Shown here in pieces: positions 8,753 through 17,024 of a stretch of 64,000 nucleotides of DNA. Position 1 is the first letter of the stretch. Each line of letters starts with the position of its first letter. A model generated the notes under the pieces. The model was not told the origin of the DNA. It made no database searches and saw only the letters and a list, made by a program, of their open reading frames with translations. The DNA lies in contig NZ_JBHLZU010000014.1 of NCBI RefSeq assembly GCF_042429765.1, positions 186,001 through 250,000 on the forward strand, written 5' to 3'. Made by a program: the position numbers and the translations under genes. This stretch comes from Allokutzneria oryzae (GTDB lineage Bacteria; Actinomycetota; Actinomycetes; Mycobacteriales; Pseudonocardiaceae).

Positions 8753-9211
8753 TTAAGCCGGTCCCGGCTCCGAGGTGGGCTCCTCGCTCCGTGCCCGGGA
8801 CGCGATGGTCACCCACCCCGCCATCTCTTCGTGCTCGATCCTGGAGACCGCCGTGACGAGCACCTGGTCCCGGGTCGCGGCGTCGCCGTAGGGCGCGGCC
8901 CGCGTCCGGTACAGGCGGCGCTCGAACTCCACCGCCTCCCGCGCGCGACTGAACCTGATGTAGTTCTCGTGCCAGTGGAAGGCCGTTCTCATCCCGGACA
9001 CGACGACGATCACAGCGCCCAGGATGGCGGGCACGACCGCGTTGGTCGACCACAGCACGGCCGAGATCGGGATCGCGGCGGACACCACCAACAGGACCAC
9101 CTCCGACACACGGTGCGCGCGGCGGGTCAGGACCGCCCTGCTGCGATACCACTCGTAGGACCCGTTCGCGAGCTCCATGGCGTACCCGGTTTCGGGCGAG
9201 CTGTCAGCCAC
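8753..9211 (-). CDS. DUF4231 / SLATT-like two-helix membrane protein
   Basis: About 152 residues. After a short SYEWYRSRAVLTRRAH cytoplasmic segment come two adjacent hydrophobic helices, then an amphipathic YIRFSRAREAVEFERRLYRTRAAPY region. This layout is that of DUF4231, which belongs with the SLATT two-transmembrane proteins proposed as membrane-perforating effectors in nucleotide- or NTPase-linked immune systems (family knowledge). The start is GTG 9211, preceded by GGAGGAGAGG at good spacing; ATG 9229 or GTG 9253 are alternatives. It overlaps the end of the TIR-NTPase gene, so translation is coupled, and the pair may be a sensor plus membrane effector (inference). Confidence 0.75.
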   Translation of the reverse strand: MADSSPETGYAMELANGSYEWYRSRAVLTRRAHRVSEVVLLVVSAAIPISAVLWSTNAVVPAILGAVIVVVSGMRTAFHWHENYIRFSRAREAVEFERRLYRTRAAPYGDAATRDQVLVTAVSRIEHEEMAGWVTIASRARSEEPTSEPGPA

Positions 9212-12200
9212 CGAGAACCTCTCCTCCATCCTGGTGCCGGTCCGCCGCCGCACCGAGCAGCGAAGGCAGTTCCGGCCAGTCGTACCGTGCGTGGTGCTGG
9301 GTCTTCTCCGCGAGCACCAGGCGGAGGTTGCGCCGCAGCTGGTCCCCCACTCGCGGATCGTCGACCAAGGCGTTCATCTCGTGGCGCACGGCGGCGTGGC
9401 GCCACGGCTCCATCTGCAACACGATGTTCGCGGCGAACTGCTCGTCCAGCTCGGCCAGCGAGTGCAGCACGTGCACCTGTTCGTCCACAGTGGCCTGTCC
9501 GATGACCTCGCTCATGGCCGCGCGCCACCACACGGCGGTGTCCTTGCGCGCCCGCCGCGACATCGCCTTGAGGCGTCGGCCGAACTTCAGCAGGAACGGC
9601 ACGCCGCGCACCTTCGGCCGCCTGGCTCCACCTCGGTGCGCGGGCTGGACGAAACTGGACACCTTCGCCAGCGCGGCGGCTTCGACCGGCTCCTGGAACG
9701 CGACACGCAGCAGTTCCCCGGCGTCGTCGGGCTCGCCCCACCTGGCCAGCACGACCACCAGCAGCGAGCGGGCCGCCAGCACGTCCACGGTGGGACCACG
9801 TGCGGACATTCGCTGGCTCAGCGGCCTGAGCACGTCGCGGACCGCCGTGGGCGAGTACTGACCGGAGTCGAGCCCGACCGCCATGACCAGCACGAGGGAT
9901 CGGCGCACTGACGCGTCGGCAGCCTCGTCCAGCCACTGGACGAGCGAGCTCCAGCGAGGCGGCTTCAGTCCGCCGCACCGCACAAGTTCGGCGAACAACC
10001 GGCCGCCGTCGCACCGGACGGTCGTCCGGTGCGATGCCAGGCTTGCTTCGACCATCTCGCCGAGCAGTCGCTCACGGGACTGGAGCACGCTCACGGGCAG
10101 GTCGGGGTGCTGGTCGAGGAACTGGTGCAGGTGAGCGTGTTCGGCGCCCGCGATCAGCACGTCGATGAGCACCTCCCACTCCGCGACGGACCCGGCGGCG
10201 CGCACCGCCTGCTGGAGGAAGGCGCGGATCGCGTGCGGTGCGAGGTCACGGCCCTGGCTGATCCGCTCCACCGCGCTCCGCGCCGCCGGAATCCCCGCGG
10301 CGGCGCCGCGCACCACCAGCCGCATCAGGATGTCCGGGTCCAGCCACAGCGCGACCTGGTCCCCGCCCATCCTGCGAGCCACGTCCTGCGCGGTTCCCGT
10401 GGCGACCTCGGCGTCGACGTCCTCCCGTTCCAGGATCCGCCTGATCGTGTCAGCCCATCGTTGCCGCACCCCGTCCGGCCGGTGGTGGGAGGCCGGCAGC
10501 CCCTCCGCCAGCCAGTCCGCCCAGATGTCGATCATCTTGTTGGGCGCACGGCGCGTGTAGCCGACGAGCCATCCCCGATGCAGCTCGGCGTGCAGCTGTG
10601 GTTCGTCCCGCTCTCGCAACAGCATGCCCACCACGTCCGCAGTCCACAAAGGACCCTCGGTCGCCAGCGCGACCAGGAGGCCGCCGAGCCGCGCTCCGTC
10701 GTCGGCACGCACCTGGTCGGTGCACGCGACCGTGGCGAGCACGGTCTTCAGCTCGATGAGGACGAGCGACCACCCGCCGCGCGCGGCAAGCCACAGCGCG
10801 CGAAGGCGGTGCGCTTCGGTGTGGGCGAGCACGACAGCCTGCTTGCGGTTCACGGCGCGGCCCACGACGCTGTCCGCCCACGAGCCCAGATCGGTGTCGG
10901 GCAGGTCCTCCGCTCGTTCCGCCACCAGCCGCAGAATGGTCGCGAGGTAGTTGTTCGCGTCCCGGCGCACCGCGGCTCTGCCCAGCTCGCGCAGCACCGT
11001 GAGGACGAACTCCGGCTCGGCCGGCAACAGACCGGCCAGCAGCTTGAGCAAGTCCGCTCGCCGGGCGAGTTCCTGCTTGTCAAGGCCGGAGGCCCGCTCG
11101 ACAAGGCCGAGGCGGCGAACCGCCACCACCGTGAGCGCCGGATCACGTTGGGAGAGACGGGAAAGGACGTCGAGCACGGTCACCCAGGCCGCGTCCGTGC
11201 GGGACGCGCACCGCGCGAGCACGCTGAGATCGTCCTCGGTCCACGTGCGCAACGGTGGCGGCATGAGGGACAGACAGTCCCGCACGACCGGCAGACTCGC
11301 CACGGCGAGCACGTCGCCGAGCTTGTCACGACACGTCCCCGGAATGTCGGGGCTCTGCGCGAGCACCGCGAGAACGGTGCGCTGCAACGCATACGGCAAC
11401 GGCGTTCCGGTCCAGTCCGGTTCGAACTCCTTCAGCAGCTCATCCAGCATGCGCACCGCGACGGTCCCCGCGGTCGCCGCCATGGCGCGGTCGCGCCACG
11501 CGCACAGCCATGTCTGCTCGAAGACGGCCAACAGGAAGTAGTCGTCGGCCCGGCCGCGAATTCGACTCTCCACAAGGGACAGTGCGGCGGCGCCCTTGGC
11601 GTACAACAGGGCTTGGGCGGCAGCGAACTCGAAGAAGGTCTGGTGGAAGAACCTGAACGCCGTGCCTGCGCCACCGGTGACGCGCTCGCCGACGCCGCGC
11701 TGCACCAGGAGGTCGACGTCGCGGTGGATCCTCTCGTCCTCGGCGGGATCGAAGGACCCGCCGAGGGCGATCTCCGGAGTGCCTTCGCGCAGCATGGCCA
11801 GCGCGAAGGACCTGACCGTGGGGGCGAGGTCGCGGTCGTCGTCGTGAGCGATCGGCGTCCCCGGCGCCCACACCCGCCGGTCGCGCACGACCCGGTCCCG
11901 CCAGAACTCGTAGTACAGCCCGGTCACGTCGACGTTGTCGGCGACGGTGGACGGCGCGTAGAGCTCGAACAACAGGCGCAGTGTCAACGGCCGCAGGCAC
12001 AGCTGGCCCAGCGGCTGCCTGCGCGCGACCGCGGAGATCAGCCGGGCCGCCATCTCGCGGGCGCTTTCCGCACTGGCGCAGTAGAAGCGGCTGTGCGAGG
12101 CGACCGCGCGCTCGAACTCACTGGGCGCGTCGTCGCCGGAGGCGGTGTTGTAGCTCCCCAGAGGCACGCGCCGCCACTTCGTGGGCAGCAGCTGCGCCTC

Positions 12201-13232
12201 GGCGGGACGCGAGGTCACGGCGACGGACGCGCCTCCCGCGACCGCCGCGTCGACCGCGCCGACCAGGGCGAGGTACCCGTCCTCGTCGTTGACGACCAGG
12301 TCGGCGGTGTCCACCAGGAGAGTGCACCCGCGCGAGGACCGGGCGACGGCAGAGGCGATCAGGCCGGGGGTCACCAGCGCGGGCTGGTCGCGGGTGGCGC
12401 GCAGCCAGGTCGCCTTGACCAGGAAGACCTCGCGCCCGTCGCTGTCGGCGAGCAGTCCGGTCGCGATCCCCCACAGCAGGCTCGTCTTCCCCGCTCCTGG
12501 CTCTCCGACCAGCAGGCGTGGCGTGCCCGCTCCTTCGCGCAGCCCGTCCAGCAGCCCCGCTTCGACGTCGCGGCGGACGTAGAGTCCCGCGCCGAAGTGG
12601 TCGCCGATCCGCGGCCCGCTGGTCACCTGACCGGCCTCGGCCCTGGCGCGGTCGCTGAGCACCCGCAGCCGGGGCAACGGGTCATCGGAGGAGACCAGGA
12701 ACCGCCGCTCGTTCTCCGGCGCCCGCTTGATGAGGCTGTCCACCGCGCGGAGGCTGTCGTCCTCGGCGGTGCCCGTCCCGGGGAACTCCGGGGACGCCTG
12801 CGGCCGGTCCAGGATCCCCAGCGCGGCGAGCAGGTGGTCGGCGGCGTCGTCCTTGCCGAGCCGGTAGAGCCGCAGCGGGACCAGCGGCGCGAGCACCCCG
12901 GGGTCGCAGGGCTCCACCAGGACCGGGACCACCCGGCGGGCGGCTCCGGTCGGGTCGTGGTGCAGGGCGCTCACCCAGTCGCCCTGGGCCACCTCGTCGG
13001 CCAGGCTGTGCGGGCTGACGACGGCGATCACCCGGTAGCCCTCGCGCAGCATCCGGCCGTACTCGTAGGCGCGGTTGCTGCCGGGCGCGTACTCCCAGTG
13101 CACCGGGAAACCGCGTTCGCCGAGCTGGTAGGCGATCCACGCGGCCCACGTGCGGTCCGCCTCGACCCAGCTGATCACGATCCCGGCGGCCACGACGATC
13201 ATCTTGCCGTGCCCGCCGCCCGTGCGGTACAC
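9204..13232 (-). CDS. TIR-STAND-like NTPase with long helical repeat region
   Basis: 1342 residues. N-terminal TIR domain about 12-150: ISWVEADRTWAAWIAYQL, IAVVSPHSL, then a D-W motif near GDWVSAL, where TIR proteins of this type usually carry a catalytic Glu. A P-loop NTPase follows: LLVGEPGAGKTSL near residue 245-252 and a Walker B-like TLLVDTADLVV near 300, as in NACHT/AP-ATPase-type STAND proteins. From about 520 to the end it is alpha-helical and repeat-rich, suiting a sensor arm. Bacterial proteins of this build (Avs, bNACHT, TIR-STAND) act as phage sensors; that role is inference. Start GTG 13232 has GGGGGG upstream; ATG 13202 is an alternative. It diverges from a small TIR gene with only 8 bp between starts and overlaps the DUF4231 gene downstream. 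Confidence 0.88.
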   Translation of the reverse strand: MYRTGGGHGKMIVVAAGIVISWVEADRTWAAWIAYQLGERGFPVHWEYAPGSNRAYEYGRMLREGYRVIAVVSPHSLADEVAQGDWVSALHHDPTGAARRVVPVLVEPCDPGVLAPLVPLRLYRLGKDDAADHLLAALGILDRPQASPEFPGTGTAEDDSLRAVDSLIKRAPENERRFLVSSDDPLPRLRVLSDRARAEAGQVTSGPRIGDHFGAGLYVRRDVEAGLLDGLREGAGTPRLLVGEPGAGKTSLLWGIATGLLADSDGREVFLVKATWLRATRDQPALVTPGLIASAVARSSRGCTLLVDTADLVVNDEDGYLALVGAVDAAVAGGASVAVTSRPAEAQLLPTKWRRVPLGSYNTASGDDAPSEFERAVASHSRFYCASAESAREMAARLISAVARRQPLGQLCLRPLTLRLLFELYAPSTVADNVDVTGLYYEFWRDRVVRDRRVWAPGTPIAHDDDRDLAPTVRSFALAMLREGTPEIALGGSFDPAEDERIHRDVDLLVQRGVGERVTGGAGTAFRFFHQTFFEFAAAQALLYAKGAAALSLVESRIRGRADDYFLLAVFEQTWLCAWRDRAMAATAGTVAVRMLDELLKEFEPDWTGTPLPYALQRTVLAVLAQSPDIPGTCRDKLGDVLAVASLPVVRDCLSLMPPPLRTWTEDDLSVLARCASRTDAAWVTVLDVLSRLSQRDPALTVVAVRRLGLVERASGLDKQELARRADLLKLLAGLLPAEPEFVLTVLRELGRAAVRRDANNYLATILRLVAERAEDLPDTDLGSWADSVVGRAVNRKQAVVLAHTEAHRLRALWLAARGGWSLVLIELKTVLATVACTDQVRADDGARLGGLLVALATEGPLWTADVVGMLLRERDEPQLHAELHRGWLVGYTRRAPNKMIDIWADWLAEGLPASHHRPDGVRQRWADTIRRILEREDVDAEVATGTAQDVARRMGGDQVALWLDPDILMRLVVRGAAAGIPAARSAVERISQGRDLAPHAIRAFLQQAVRAAGSVAEWEVLIDVLIAGAEHAHLHQFLDQHPDLPVSVLQSRERLLGEMVEASLASHRTTVRCDGGRLFAELVRCGGLKPPRWSSLVQWLDEAADASVRRSLVLVMAVGLDSGQYSPTAVRDVLRPLSQRMSARGPTVDVLAARSLLVVVLARWGEPDDAGELLRVAFQEPVEAAALAKVSSFVQPAHRGGARRPKVRGVPFLLKFGRRLKAMSRRARKDTAVWWRAAMSEVIGQATVDEQVHVLHSLAELDEQFAANIVLQMEPWRHAAVRHEMNALVDDPRVGDQLRRNLRLVLAEKTQHHARYDWPELPSLLGAAADRHQDGGEVLGG

Positions 13233-13240
13233 GTCCCCCC

Positions 13241-13687
13241 ATGGCAGGCAAGGTCGACTTCTTCATCAGTTTCGCCGAGCAGGACGCGGAGTGGGCGAGC
13301 TGGATCAGCTACGTGCTGGAGGAGGCCGGGTACCGCACGCTCAACCAGCGGCAGGACATGCGGCCGGGGCACAACTTCGTGCACCAGATCCAGCAGGGCA
13401 CCCTGGCGGACCGGACGATCATGGTGCTGAGCCCGGACTACTTCGACCGGCCGTTCCCGGAGTCGGAGTGGGGTGCGGCCTACAGCCAGGACCCGGTGGG
13501 CGTCCGGCGGAAGCTGGTCCCCGTGCGGGTGCGGCCGTGCGCGCCGCCGGGGCTGCTGGCCCAGATCGTCTACATCGACCTGGTGGGGCTCACCCGGGAC
13601 GAGGCCCACGCGAGGCTGCTCGACGGGCTCATGCGGGCCCGGCCGCGGCCGACCGAGGAGCCCCGGTTCCCCGGCGGGCCGGGCTGA
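13241..13687 (+). CDS. stand-alone TIR domain protein
   Basis: 148 residues, essentially one TIR domain: KVDFFISFAEQDAEWASWI (beta-A and box 1), a DMRPGHNF loop, IMVLSPDYF, and the FPESEWGAAY motif whose Glu aligns with the catalytic Glu of NAD-cleaving TIR enzymes. The last 15 residues are Pro/Arg-rich. The ATG at 13241 has no clear ribosome site and lies 8 bp from the divergent TIR-NTPase start, so its mRNA may be leaderless. It could be the enzymatic partner of the TIR-NTPase through TIR-TIR contact, or a regulator (inference). Confidence 0.85.
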   Translation: MAGKVDFFISFAEQDAEWASWISYVLEEAGYRTLNQRQDMRPGHNFVHQIQQGTLADRTIMVLSPDYFDRPFPESEWGAAYSQDPVGVRRKLVPVRVRPCAPPGLLAQIVYIDLVGLTRDEAHARLLDGLMRARPRPTEEPRFPGGPG

Positions 13688-13754
13688 GGACAACTCCTGC
13701 CGGGGAGTCCGGAGTCTGCGACGATTCGGACCTGTCAAGGAGAAGGAGGATGTC

Positions 13755-14165
13755 GTGGTCTCCCGCCTCAACCCCTACCTCAGCTTCACCGACAACGCCC
13801 GGCAGGCGATGGAGTTCTACCGGGAGGTCTTCGGCGGCACCCTGGTGCTGAACACCTTCGGTGAGTTCGGCGGCCCTCCCGACGTCGCCGACAAGATCAT
13901 GCACGGCATGCTGGAGACCGACAGCGGCTTCACGTTGATGGGCGCGGACACCCCGCCCGGCATGGAGCACCGGCCCGGCAACACGGTGACCGTCTGCCTC
14001 AACGGCGACAGCTCCGAGGAGCTGCACGGCTACTGGGACAAGCTCTCCGAAGGCGGCACGGTCTCCGTCCCACTGGAGCAACAGGTGTGGGGCGACGAGT
14101 ACGGCGCGTGCGAGGACCGTTTCGGCGTCTCGTGGATGGTCAACATCGGCCAGCCGCAAGGCTGA
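13755..14165 (+). CDS. VOC-family (PhnB/glyoxalase-like) protein
   Basis: 136 residues with the vicinal-oxygen-chelate fold of the PhnB/DUF1428-like group: LNPYLSFTDNARQAMEFYREVFGG at the start, a middle MHGMLETDSGFTLMGAD strand, and WGDEYGACEDRFGVSWMVNI at the end. These cytosolic proteins are often of unknown substrate or give antibiotic resistance by binding. The GTG start at 13755 is chosen because GGAGG lies just before it and the fold begins at once. It is a single gene followed by a strong hairpin. The function cannot be narrowed. Confidence 0.85.
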   Translation: MVSRLNPYLSFTDNARQAMEFYREVFGGTLVLNTFGEFGGPPDVADKIMHGMLETDSGFTLMGADTPPGMEHRPGNTVTVCLNGDSSEELHGYWDKLSEGGTVSVPLEQQVWGDEYGACEDRFGVSWMVNIGQPQG

Positions 14166-14175
14166 TCCAGCGATG

Positions 14176-14211
14176 GTCGCCGCCGCCCCGCTCGTGGGGT
14201 GCGGCGGCGAC
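14176..14211 (+). terminator. hairpin terminator after VOC gene
   Basis: GTCGCCGCCGC and GCGGCGGCGAC are perfect 11-bp arms at 14176-14186 and 14201-14211, starting 10 bp after the VOC stop. There is no T-run, as is common for high-GC actinobacterial terminators. Confidence 0.6.
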
Positions 14212-14233
14212 CCGCCGAGCGGGGCGGCGGCTG

Positions 14234-14368
14234 TTACCGCACCACGAAGCGCACGGTCTGGTGCGCGAAGTTGATCCAGCCGCCGCAGCTGATCCTGCCG
14301 CTGCCTCAGCGGCACCGGCGGGCAGCACAACCATGCCGGGCCGCGGCCAACGCAGAACGAGTTCGCAT
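14234..14368 (-). pseudogene. decayed paralogue of the neighbouring small secreted protein
   Basis: Read leftward from ATG 14368 (AAGGGGG upstream), the frame starts MRTRSALAA. After a frameshift it continues MVVLPAGAAEAA, then jumps to ISCGGWINFAHQTVRFVV and stop 14234-14236. These three pieces match, in order, the signal peptide start, signal peptide end and C-terminus of the intact gene at 14455-14781 (MRIRSVL, MAVLPAGVAEAA, ISCNAWVNFANKTVAFVV). The central part, about 60 residues, is deleted. This is a tandem duplicate that has lost its middle and its frame. Confidence 0.75.
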
Positions 14369-14454
14369 ATCGAGCCCCCTTCTTGCGCGCGACATGAGCC
14401 ACCGGGGCGTCGAGTTCCCCGAATGACCCATTCAGCGCGTGACCCCGACGGCGG

Positions 14455-14781
14455 TTACTGCACCACGAAGGCGACGGTCTTGTTCGCGAAGTTGACCCAG
14501 GCGTTGCAACTGATCTTGCCGCCGCCATCCGGGAGCACATAGCCCTTGCCACCGGACTTGAGGGGGCCACAGCCGTACGCGCCGCGAACCTTGTAGGTGC
14601 CCAGCCCCTTCGCCACCAGACAGAGGGTGCCGCCCTTCGCCTGGATGAAGATGCCCTTGGTGGAGCCGACGGCCGCACACTGCTGGGCCGGGGTCTTGGC
14701 AGCGGCCTCGGCGACGCCCGCGGGCAGCACCGCCATGCCGAGAGCCACCGCGGTCGCGGTCAACACGGAGCGAATTCGCAT
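14455..14781 (-). CDS. small secreted protein, unknown function
   Basis: 108 residues. A signal peptide (MRIRSVLTATAVALGMAVLP, cleavage near AEAAA) is followed by a mature part of about 80 residues with four cysteines (QQCAAV, LCLVAK, YGCGPL, ISCNAW), probably two disulfides, and many Gly/Lys. Exported by Sec; no enzyme motif is seen. The ATG at 14781 is preceded by GGACGAGAA; a longer frame to 14835 would put extra residues before the signal peptide and is rejected. A broken paralogue lies immediately downstream. It diverges from the kinase operon across 231 bp. Confidence 0.75.
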   Translation of the reverse strand: MRIRSVLTATAVALGMAVLPAGVAEAAAKTPAQQCAAVGSTKGIFIQAKGGTLCLVAKGLGTYKVRGAYGCGPLKSGGKGYVLPDGGGKISCNAWVNFANKTVAFVVQ

Positions 14782-15012
14782 TTCTCGTCCTATTCTTCGG
14801 TCGAAACAACCAACCAAGCAAGGTACTACAGGCAATCGTGAACTAATTTATTCGCGACCAGCCGAAAAATGACCATCTTTCATTCATGCGCTAAATCGGA
14901 GGCGCAAACACCGACCTCGCCGCGTCCGCAAACGGACACGAGAGGCCGGTCACAGCTGTTATGTGTCTATGTTAAGTTCTCAGTCCTGATCTCAACTTGG
15001 ACGGAGGACGCG
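14782..15012. promoter_or_regulatory. divergent promoter region, secreted protein / kinase operon
   Basis: 231 bp without a gene, AT-rich next to the secreted protein start. It holds a direct repeat TGTTA at 14957-14961 and 14970-14974 (13-bp step), which might be the target of the DeoR-type regulator encoded in the kinase operon. The operator call is weak. Confidence 0.4.
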
Positions 15013-16419
15013 GTGGAGGACCTCCTGGTCGGCATCGACCTGGGCACACAGGGCGTCCGCGCCGTGGTCAGCGACGCCACCGGCACGCTCCACGGCCAGG
15101 GGCACGCGCCGCTGACCAGCCATCGCGCCGGTGACCGCCACGAGCAGGACCCCGGCCAGTGGTGGACAGCCGTGGGCCTGGCAGTGCGGACCGCGCTGGA
15201 AACCGTGAAGGGGCACCGCGTTCGCGGCGTCGCGACCTGCGCCACCTCCGGCACGCTCGTGCTCACCGACAGACACCTCCGACCGCGCATGCCCGCGCTC
15301 ATGTACGACGACCTGCGCGCGCGGGACCACAACCCGCTGGACAAGATCGACCCGGCGGTGTGGACCCGGCTCGGCGTGCGACCCCAGCCCTCGTGGGCGT
15401 TGGCGCGGATCGCCTGGCTGCGGGAGCACGGGCTCGGCGACTCGCTCGTGCTGCACCAAGCGGACTTCGTGACCGGGCGGCTCGCCGGGCGTCCCGTCGC
15501 CGCCGACACCAGTCACGCGCTCAAGTCCGCCGCCGATCCCGTCACCCGGTCCTGGCCACCAGAAGTCCTTGCGGCGCTTGATGTCCCGGACGGCGCGCTA
15601 CCGGAGCTGGTCAGTCCGGGCACGGTGCTCGGTGAGGTGTGCGCCGCCGCGGCCGAGCACACCGGACTGCCGACCGGCACTCCGATCATCGCGGGCATGA
15701 CCGACGGGTGCGCGGCGCAGCTGGCCACCGGAACGCTCGATGTCGGCGGGTGGAACTCCGTGCTGGGGACGACCCTGGTGGTCAAGGGGGTCACCGAACA
15801 CCGGATCGTCGATCCGGACGGCAGCGTCTACAGCCACCTCTCCCCCGATGCGCACTGGTGGCCAGGTGGCGCGTCGAGCACCGGGGCGGGGGTGCTGGCC
15901 GACGCGTTCCCCGGCGCCGACCTGGCGGAGCTGGACGCGAAAGCGCCGCTGGACCAAGCGCTGGGCTGCGTGAGCTACCCGTTGGCCGGACGGGGTGAGC
16001 GGTTCCCGTTCGTGCGGCCCGATGCCGAGGGTTTCATGGTGGGACAGCCGCGCGACGAGCTGGAGCGGTACGCCGCGATCTTGCAAGGCGTCGCGTTCGT
16101 GGAGCGGCTGTGCTTCGAGCACCTCGCCGCGCTCGGAGCTCCGGTCGGGCCGACGATCCGGGTGACCGGCGGGGCCGTGCGCAGCGCGGCGTGGACGCGG
16201 CTGCGCGCCGCCGTGCTCGGACGTGCCCTGGAGGTGCCGGAGGTCGCCCAGCCCGCGTTCGGCATGGCCGTGCTGGTCGCGGCGAGCACATCGGGCATGA
16301 CAACGGCCGAAGTCGCGCGGGAGATGGTGCGGGTGGAACGGGTCTTCGAACCGGACGCGGAGGTCGGGAAGGTGTTGGAGGACAGCTACCAGCGGCTGCG
16401 GGCGGAGCTTCTCCGATGA
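15013..16419 (+). CDS. FGGY-family carbohydrate kinase (first of two)
   Basis: 468-residue sugar kinase of the FGGY fold (xylulokinase/glycerol kinase group). Phosphate-1 motif GIDLGTQGVRAVV is at the N-terminus, the catalytic-Asp region GMTDGCAAQLATG is mid-protein, and a late GGAVRSAAWTRLRA motif corresponds to the adenosine site. Predicted to phosphorylate a ketose or polyol in the cytosol. The GTG at 15013 is preceded by GGAGG; the frame is open further upstream but without protein-like sequence. First gene of an operon: its stop overlaps the phosphatase-like gene (ATGA). A second FGGY kinase lies at the operon end. Substrate unknown. Confidence 0.88.
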   Translation: MEDLLVGIDLGTQGVRAVVSDATGTLHGQGHAPLTSHRAGDRHEQDPGQWWTAVGLAVRTALETVKGHRVRGVATCATSGTLVLTDRHLRPRMPALMYDDLRARDHNPLDKIDPAVWTRLGVRPQPSWALARIAWLREHGLGDSLVLHQADFVTGRLAGRPVAADTSHALKSAADPVTRSWPPEVLAALDVPDGALPELVSPGTVLGEVCAAAAEHTGLPTGTPIIAGMTDGCAAQLATGTLDVGGWNSVLGTTLVVKGVTEHRIVDPDGSVYSHLSPDAHWWPGGASSTGAGVLADAFPGADLAELDAKAPLDQALGCVSYPLAGRGERFPFVRPDAEGFMVGQPRDELERYAAILQGVAFVERLCFEHLAALGAPVGPTIRVTGGAVRSAAWTRLRAAVLGRALEVPEVAQPAFGMAVLVAASTSGMTTAEVAREMVRVERVFEPDAEVGKVLEDSYQRLRAELLR

Positions 16420-17024
16420 CCGAGCTGATCGTGGTCCGGCACGGGGAAACCGTGTGGCACAAGGAGAACCGCTACGCCGGACGCTCCGACGTCGCGCTCA
16501 CCAAGCGCGGCGAGGAGCAGGCCGCGGTGCTCGGGGAGTGGGCCACCGGGGCCGGCCTGGACGCGGTGCACTGCTCGTCGCTGAGCCGTGCGGTGATCAC
16601 CGCGGGCGCTGTCGGCGCGCGGACCGGGCTGACGCCCGTGGTCGATCCTCGGTTGCTGGAGCTGGACTTCGGCGAGTGCGACGGGCTGACCGCCGCGGAG
16701 ATGCCGCCGCGGGTGCGCGAGCGGTTCGAGGCGGATCCGGTCACCGACCACCTGCCCGGCGGTGAACACCCGGCCGAGGCGGTGCGACGGTTCCTGGCAG
16801 GGCTGGCCGACGCCGTCGCCGCACATCCCGGCGGGAAGGTGCTGGTCGTGGCGCACAGCACCGTGCTGCGGCTGACCTTGTGCGAGGTGCTGGGCATCCC
16901 GCTCGCGCGGTACCGGCGGGTGTTCCCGGCCATCGCCAACTGCCGGGGCGCACGGCTGCGGGTGCGGGGCGGGCAGTTCGCGCTGCTCTCGCTGAACGAG
17001 CCGCTGGAGAGGACCGCTCCATGA
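16416..17024 (+). CDS. histidine phosphatase (phosphoglycerate mutase-like)
   Basis: 202 residues, histidine phosphatase superfamily. The catalytic RHG is in VVRHGETVWHKENRYAGRSD and the second His in LVVAHSTVLRL, with the acid Glu in LLELDFGECDG. This is the CobC/GpmB-like small-molecule phosphatase type, likely acting on a sugar phosphate made by the operon kinases (inference). The ATG overlaps the kinase stop and its own stop overlaps the DeoR start (both ATGA), so translation is tightly coupled. Confidence 0.88.
   Translation: MTELIVVRHGETVWHKENRYAGRSDVALTKRGEEQAAVLGEWATGAGLDAVHCSSLSRAVITAGAVGARTGLTPVVDPRLLELDFGECDGLTAAEMPPRVRERFEADPVTDHLPGGEHPAEAVRRFLAGLADAVAAHPGGKVLVVAHSTVLRLTLCEVLGIPLARYRRVFPAIANCRGARLRVRGGQFALLSLNEPLERTAP

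Noticed and set aside
10029..13430. 1133-residue plus-strand frame opposite the TIR-NTPase gene
   Set aside because: Low-complexity Arg/Gln/His translation; the opposite strand carries clear TIR and P-loop motifs.
14869..15012. Start of the first FGGY kinase at ATG 14869
   Set aside because: The extra 48 residues are not kinase-like, and GGAGG precedes GTG 15013, where the phosphate motif follows at once.
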